Below are positions 4,917 through 7,679 of a stretch of DNA of 7,679 bases, in pieces. This DNA is from Chloroflexota bacterium (GTDB lineage Bacteria > Chloroflexota > Dehalococcoidia > SAR202 > UBA11138): NCBI GenBank assembly GCA_022566975.1, contig JADFHV010000099.1, forward strand, positions 1 through 7,679, given 5' to 3'. Position numbers and translations under genes: made by a program. Numbering within the stretch: position 1 is the stretch's first letter; every line of letters begins with the position of its first letter. The notes under the pieces were generated by a model that had not been told where the DNA came from, did no database searches, and saw only the letters and a program-made list of their open reading frames with translations.

Positions 4917-6242
4917 TTGAAAAACGAAAACTTTCGCTTCGGCGACCTGCATCAGGAGCTGGACTGGCTGCCCGGAGGCCGGCTCAACATGGCTCACGAG
5001 GCCATCGACCGCCATGCCAACGGCCGAAGGCGAGACAAGCTGGCCCTCATCTGGGATGGCGAAAACGGCGAGCGCGAGGAGTACACCTTCGGCGCGCTCA
5101 AGACGCTGACCAACAGGTTCGCCAACGTCCTCAAGAGCCTGGGGATCGAGAGGGGCGACCGGGTCTGTCTGTATCTCGACCGCCTGCCCGAGATGTACGT
5201 GGCGTTCCTCGGCATCCTGAAAGTAGGCGCCATCGTCATTCCACTGCCCTCGGATATCGAGCCCGAGCTACTGCAGAAAAACCTCAGCGACAGCGCCGTT
5301 AAGGTCGTGGTCACCCAGCCGGAGTTGCGTCGCCGGATGGCGGCCATCATCTACGAGCTGTTCGATCTCCAGCATATCGTCGTCGTCAACAAAAACGACC
5401 GCGACCCCGCTCCCATCGACACCGCCGACCTGAGCTACGACGAGGAGATGGCCAAGGCGCCGGCCGACTTCGACGTCGTGCCGGTCAATCAGTACGACCC
5501 CTCGTTGCTGCACTACGTCGGCGACGCCGACGGCCGGCCCAGTGGGGTAGTCTATAGCCACGAGGCTGCGGTCCAGCACCACGCGGTGGGCAGGTCGGTG
5601 CTGGACCTGCGGGACGACGACGTCTACTGGTACACGTCGGACCTGGCGACGGTGCAGGGCACCGCCTGCGGTATTCTGGCGCCCTGGGCCGTCGGCGCGA
5701 CGGTCTTCACCGCCGAGGGTAAGGTCGACCCGGAGGCGTGCTATGAGAAAGTGCAGTCGAGGAGAGTGACGGTCCTGTGTGCCGGCACGGCCGAGGCCGA
5801 GCAGCTCGTACAGGGCGGGGACGATCTGCTCGGCCACTTCGACCTGTCCAGCCTTCGCCATCTGGTGAGCGTCGGTGCGCCCCTGTCGGCGGAGTCGGTC
5901 CGGTGGAGCGAGAAAGCCCTGGGGAGGCCCTTCCACGACTGCTGGTGCGGGCCCGAGACCGGGGCCATAGTGCTGGCCAACCTCCCGGGCATGGACGTAA
6001 GACCCGGCTCCTGCGGCCGGCCGCTCCCCGGCGTCGACGTCGCGGTCCTGGACGGCGAATACGGCCCACTGCCTGCCGGCGTCGAAGGCGTCCTCGCCCT
6101 GCGTCCGGGCTGGCCCTCCATGTTTCGCGCCTTCTGGAACGACTCCGCGCTCTATAACGCACGCTTCCGCAAAGGCTGGTATATTTCGGGCCAACAGGCC
6201 AGCATCGACAACGACGGCTACGTCTGGCTGACTGACAACTGA
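4917..6242 (+). CDS. AMP-binding (ANL superfamily) acyl-CoA synthetase-like protein, degenerate and C-terminally truncated
   Basis: It resembles the N-terminal adenylation domain of acetyl-CoA-synthetase-type enzymes. NMAHEAIDRHANGRRRDKLAL and YTFGALKTLTNRFANVLKSL are family-typical. GPETGAIVLANLPG (345-358) keeps the ETG motif, and GSCGRPLPGVDVAVLD follows. The ATP phosphate loop, normally TSGTTGxPKG, is VGDADGRPSG (201-210), so the Thr/Ser residues and the Lys are gone. The ribose-binding TGD is SGQ (424-426). The frame stops at 441 aa just where the hinge and the roughly 110-residue C-terminal domain with its catalytic Lys should begin. Adenylate formation is therefore doubtful, yet the frame has no internal stop. 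The stop lies in a 7-bp tandem repeat. I use TTG at 4917, without a good ribosome binding site, because residues before ATG 4989 look homologous; that ATG has GGAGG 10 bp upstream and would give 417 aa. The monooxygenase gene follows after 24 bp. Confidence 0.85.
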   Translation: MKNENFRFGDLHQELDWLPGGRLNMAHEAIDRHANGRRRDKLALIWDGENGEREEYTFGALKTLTNRFANVLKSLGIERGDRVCLYLDRLPEMYVAFLGILKVGAIVIPLPSDIEPELLQKNLSDSAVKVVVTQPELRRRMAAIIYELFDLQHIVVVNKNDRDPAPIDTADLSYDEEMAKAPADFDVVPVNQYDPSLLHYVGDADGRPSGVVYSHEAAVQHHAVGRSVLDLRDDDVYWYTSDLATVQGTACGILAPWAVGATVFTAEGKVDPEACYEKVQSRRVTVLCAGTAEAEQLVQGGDDLLGHFDLSSLRHLVSVGAPLSAESVRWSEKALGRPFHDCWCGPETGAIVLANLPGMDVRPGSCGRPLPGVDVAVLDGEYGPLPAGVEGVLALRPGWPSMFRAFWNDSALYNARFRKGWYISGQQASIDNDGYVWLTDN

Positions 6243-6256
6243 CAACTGAAAACTGA
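6231..6256 (+). repeat. Heptanucleotide tandem repeat (ACTGACA) forming a three-frame stop
   Basis: Units at 6231, 6238 and 6245 (ACTGACA, ACTGACA, ACTGAAA) are followed by a partial ACTGA at 6252. TGA falls at 6233, 6240, 6247 and 6254. Because the period is 7, all three plus-strand frames are closed. The second TGA is the stop of the AMP-binding gene. The last unit runs into the ribosome binding site (GAGG 6255-6258) of the monooxygenase gene. Confidence 0.85.
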
Positions 6257-6266
6257 GGTCCCCCCC

Positions 6267-7499
6267 ATGAAAATAAGCTGGTTCCACCTGATGCCGTACC
6301 GGTTGCTGCCCGAGGACTTCGAGGAGAAGTACCGCAGCGTGTGGGTCGATGTCCCCAGCCATCTCTTCGACCCCGTCAAGGCCCACCATCTGTACAACGA
6401 GTACCTGGACGAGCTCGAGTACGCGGACCAGGTGGGGTTCGACGGGATCTGCGTCAACGAGCACCACAACAACGCGTATGGCATCATGCCGTCCCCGAAC
6501 CTGATGGCGGCGATGCTTGCCCGGCGCACGTCCAACGCCGCCCTGATCGTGCTGGGCAACAGCCTGGCCCTCTACAACCCTCCCATCCGCGTGGCCGAGG
6601 AGTTCGCCATGCTGGACGTCGCCAGCGGCGGCCGGCTCGTGGCGGGCTTTCCCGTCGGCACCTCGATGGATACTAACTTCGCCTACGGCCAGAACCCGGC
6701 CACGATCCGTGAGAAGTACTACGAGGCCCACGACCTGATTATCAAGGCCTGGACCGAGCCGGAGCCCTTCGCCTTCAACGGCAAGCACACCCAGCTGCGC
6801 TACGTGAACATCTGGCCGAGGCCGCTGCAGCAGCCGCACCCGCCGGTCTGGGTGCCGGGTGGCGGCAGCGTCGAGACCTGGGAGTGGACCAGCCGCATGA
6901 ACTACGTCTACTGCTACCTCAGCTACTCCGGTTACAAGCGCGGCACGCGGGTGATGAACGGGTTCTGGGCCGAGATGGAGAAGCTGGGCGTGGACGACAA
7001 CCCCTATCGGGCGGGCTTCCTGCAGCTCGTGGCCGTCTCCGAGACCGACGAGAAGGCCGAGGAAGAGTACGGGCCCCACGTCGACTACTTCTACAAGAAA
7101 AACCTCCACGTCTACGAGGGGTTCGCCGATGCGCCCGGATACAGGACCATAAAGACCCTGAAAAAAGGCGTGACGAGCCAGGTCGGCGGCAGGGCGACCC
7201 AGGCCAGAAAGGCGCTGACCTGGAGAGACTACATCGACGACGGCTACGTTATCGCGGGCAGCCCCAAGACCGTTGTAGAGAATCTGAGGAAAGCGGTCGA
7301 GGGCCTGCGGGTGGGCCACCTGATGGTCCTGTTGCAGATAGGCAGCATGCCCCGAGACCTGACAATGAAAAACACAAAGCTCTTCGCCGAAGAGGTAATG
7401 CCCCACGTCCGGGACATGTGGGACGAGTACGAAGACCACTGGTGGCCTGAGTCGTTGAAGCAACCTGCGTTGGCCGATGTTTCGGCCTCCGACGACTAG
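6267..7499 (+). CDS. Luciferase-like flavin-dependent monooxygenase (LLM class)
   Basis: This is a two-component-type TIM-barrel monooxygenase that would use reduced FMN (or F420) supplied by a separate reductase to oxygenate an organic substrate. At 410 aa it is complete. The N-terminus MKISWFHLMPYR starts the barrel, followed by YADQVGFDGICVNEHHNNAYG (NEHH at 64-67), then RTSNAALIVLGNSLALYNPPIRVAEEFAMLDVASGGRL (87-124), the segment typical of the family. AGFPVGTSMDTNFAYG and NIWPRPLQQPHPPVWVPGGG (181-200) complete the flavin-site signature, and VIAGSPKTVVENL lies towards the C-terminus. GAGG eight bases before ATG 6267 gives a firm start. It lies 24 bp after the AMP-binding gene and is probably co-transcribed with it. 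SAR202-type Chloroflexota are known for many paralogues of this family. Cofactor and substrate cannot be told from the sequence. Confidence 0.92.
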   Translation: MKISWFHLMPYRLLPEDFEEKYRSVWVDVPSHLFDPVKAHHLYNEYLDELEYADQVGFDGICVNEHHNNAYGIMPSPNLMAAMLARRTSNAALIVLGNSLALYNPPIRVAEEFAMLDVASGGRLVAGFPVGTSMDTNFAYGQNPATIREKYYEAHDLIIKAWTEPEPFAFNGKHTQLRYVNIWPRPLQQPHPPVWVPGGGSVETWEWTSRMNYVYCYLSYSGYKRGTRVMNGFWAEMEKLGVDDNPYRAGFLQLVAVSETDEKAEEEYGPHVDYFYKKNLHVYEGFADAPGYRTIKTLKKGVTSQVGGRATQARKALTWRDYIDDGYVIAGSPKTVVENLRKAVEGLRVGHLMVLLQIGSMPRDLTMKNTKLFAEEVMPHVRDMWDEYEDHWWPESLKQPALADVSASDD

Positions 7500-7580
7500 C
7501 AGTTAGCTCACAACACAGCGAGCTATGATAGCGATCCCCTGCCGTCTCCTTGGGATGGGGACTATTTGGTAGGTTTGAGA

Positions 7581-7610
7581 ATCGGGGTCAGTCATGTGGC
7601 TGGCCCCGAT
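7581..7610 (+). terminator. Strong stem-loop downstream of the monooxygenase gene
   Basis: ATCGGGGTCAG (7581-7591) pairs with CTGGCCCCGAT (7600-7610): an 11-bp stem with one G-T pair and an 8-nt loop. It lies 81 bp after the monooxygenase stop. The tail (GTGCGATTAGCCATTTTC) has only a short, late T run, so it is an imperfect intrinsic terminator, or instead an mRNA-end hairpin or leader structure of the next gene. Between the stop codon and this hairpin I see only a weak inverted repeat (TAGCTC 7504-7509, GAGCTA 7520-7525). Confidence 0.5.
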
Positions 7611-7650
7611 GTGCGATTAGCCATTTTCATGAAACTCGGAGGGTCCAACA

Positions 7651-7679
7651 ATGGTTAGCCAGGTTACTGAGTTATCTGT
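7651..7679 (+). CDS. 5' end of a further gene, product unknown
   Basis: ATG at 7651 is preceded by GGAGGG (7638-7643) at 7-nt spacing, one of the clearest ribosome binding sites in the window. The frame MVSQVTELS is open to the window end. Nine codons are too few to name a family. It is likely a separate transcription unit or a distal operon member after the hairpin at 7581-7610. Confidence 0.6.

Noticed and set aside
6231..6256. Tandem repeat as a CRISPR or attachment site
   Set aside because: The unit is only 7 bp, with no spacers and no cas or integrase gene nearby.
5268..7463. 731-codon open frame on the minus strand opposite the AMP-binding and monooxygenase genes
   Set aside because: It lies antisense to two genes with clear family motifs and has no recognisable domain. 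Long antisense frames are expected opposite GC-rich codons.

Overview
The window is a GC-rich bacterial segment of small-molecule metabolism genes. It most resembles an uncultured Chloroflexota genome (Dehalococcoidia or SAR202-like). That placement is inference. It rests on the mix of a CaiB-type CoA-transferase, a crotonase, an SDR, an acyl-CoA synthetase-like protein and a luciferase-like flavin monooxygenase, and on the TGTCAyyCTGAG-type short repeats between genes. No rRNA, tRNA, CRISPR array or transposase gene was seen.

Layout. Positions 1-755 (minus strand): the 5' part of moaE, a short-repeat island, then moaD, whose frame continues four residues past its Gly-Gly, behind an extended -10 promoter. 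Positions 795-3846 (minus strand): a likely operon transcribed crotonase > CaiB/BaiF CoA-transferase > SDR from a good sigma70-type promoter (TTGACC-17 bp-TATAAT). The SDR start lies one base past the transferase stop. The roughly 280-bp gap between crotonase and transferase holds two perfect hairpins, a repeat unit and a 57-bp duplicate of the crotonase 3' end. Positions 3879-4657 (minus strand): a repeat unit abutting a SAM methyltransferase with a His-rich acidic tail. Positions 4658-4916: a divergent intergenic region with a degenerate repeat arm and a -10 box. Positions 4917-7499 (plus strand): a C-terminally truncated, active-site-degenerate AMP-binding protein, a 7-bp tandem repeat that closes all three plus-strand frames, then an intact flavin monooxygenase. 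Positions 7500-7679: a strong hairpin and the first codons of another gene with a good ribosome binding site.

How the genes fit together. Crotonase, CoA-transferase and SDR form a plausible peripheral acyl-CoA module: CoA transfer to a carboxylic acid, chemistry on the acyl chain, then NAD(P)-dependent oxidation or reduction. The monooxygenase could open or hydroxylate a related substrate. The striking point is that three of these enzymes lack textbook catalytic residues. The crotonase has neither catalytic Glu, the SDR lacks the Tyr of YxxxK, and the AMP-binding protein has lost the phosphate-loop residues, the Asp of its TGD motif and its whole C-terminal domain. All three frames are nevertheless open. 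Either the module does unusual chemistry or some members are non-catalytic. No wholly new system is evident; the degenerate synthetase/monooxygenase pair and the extended MoaD are the best leads.
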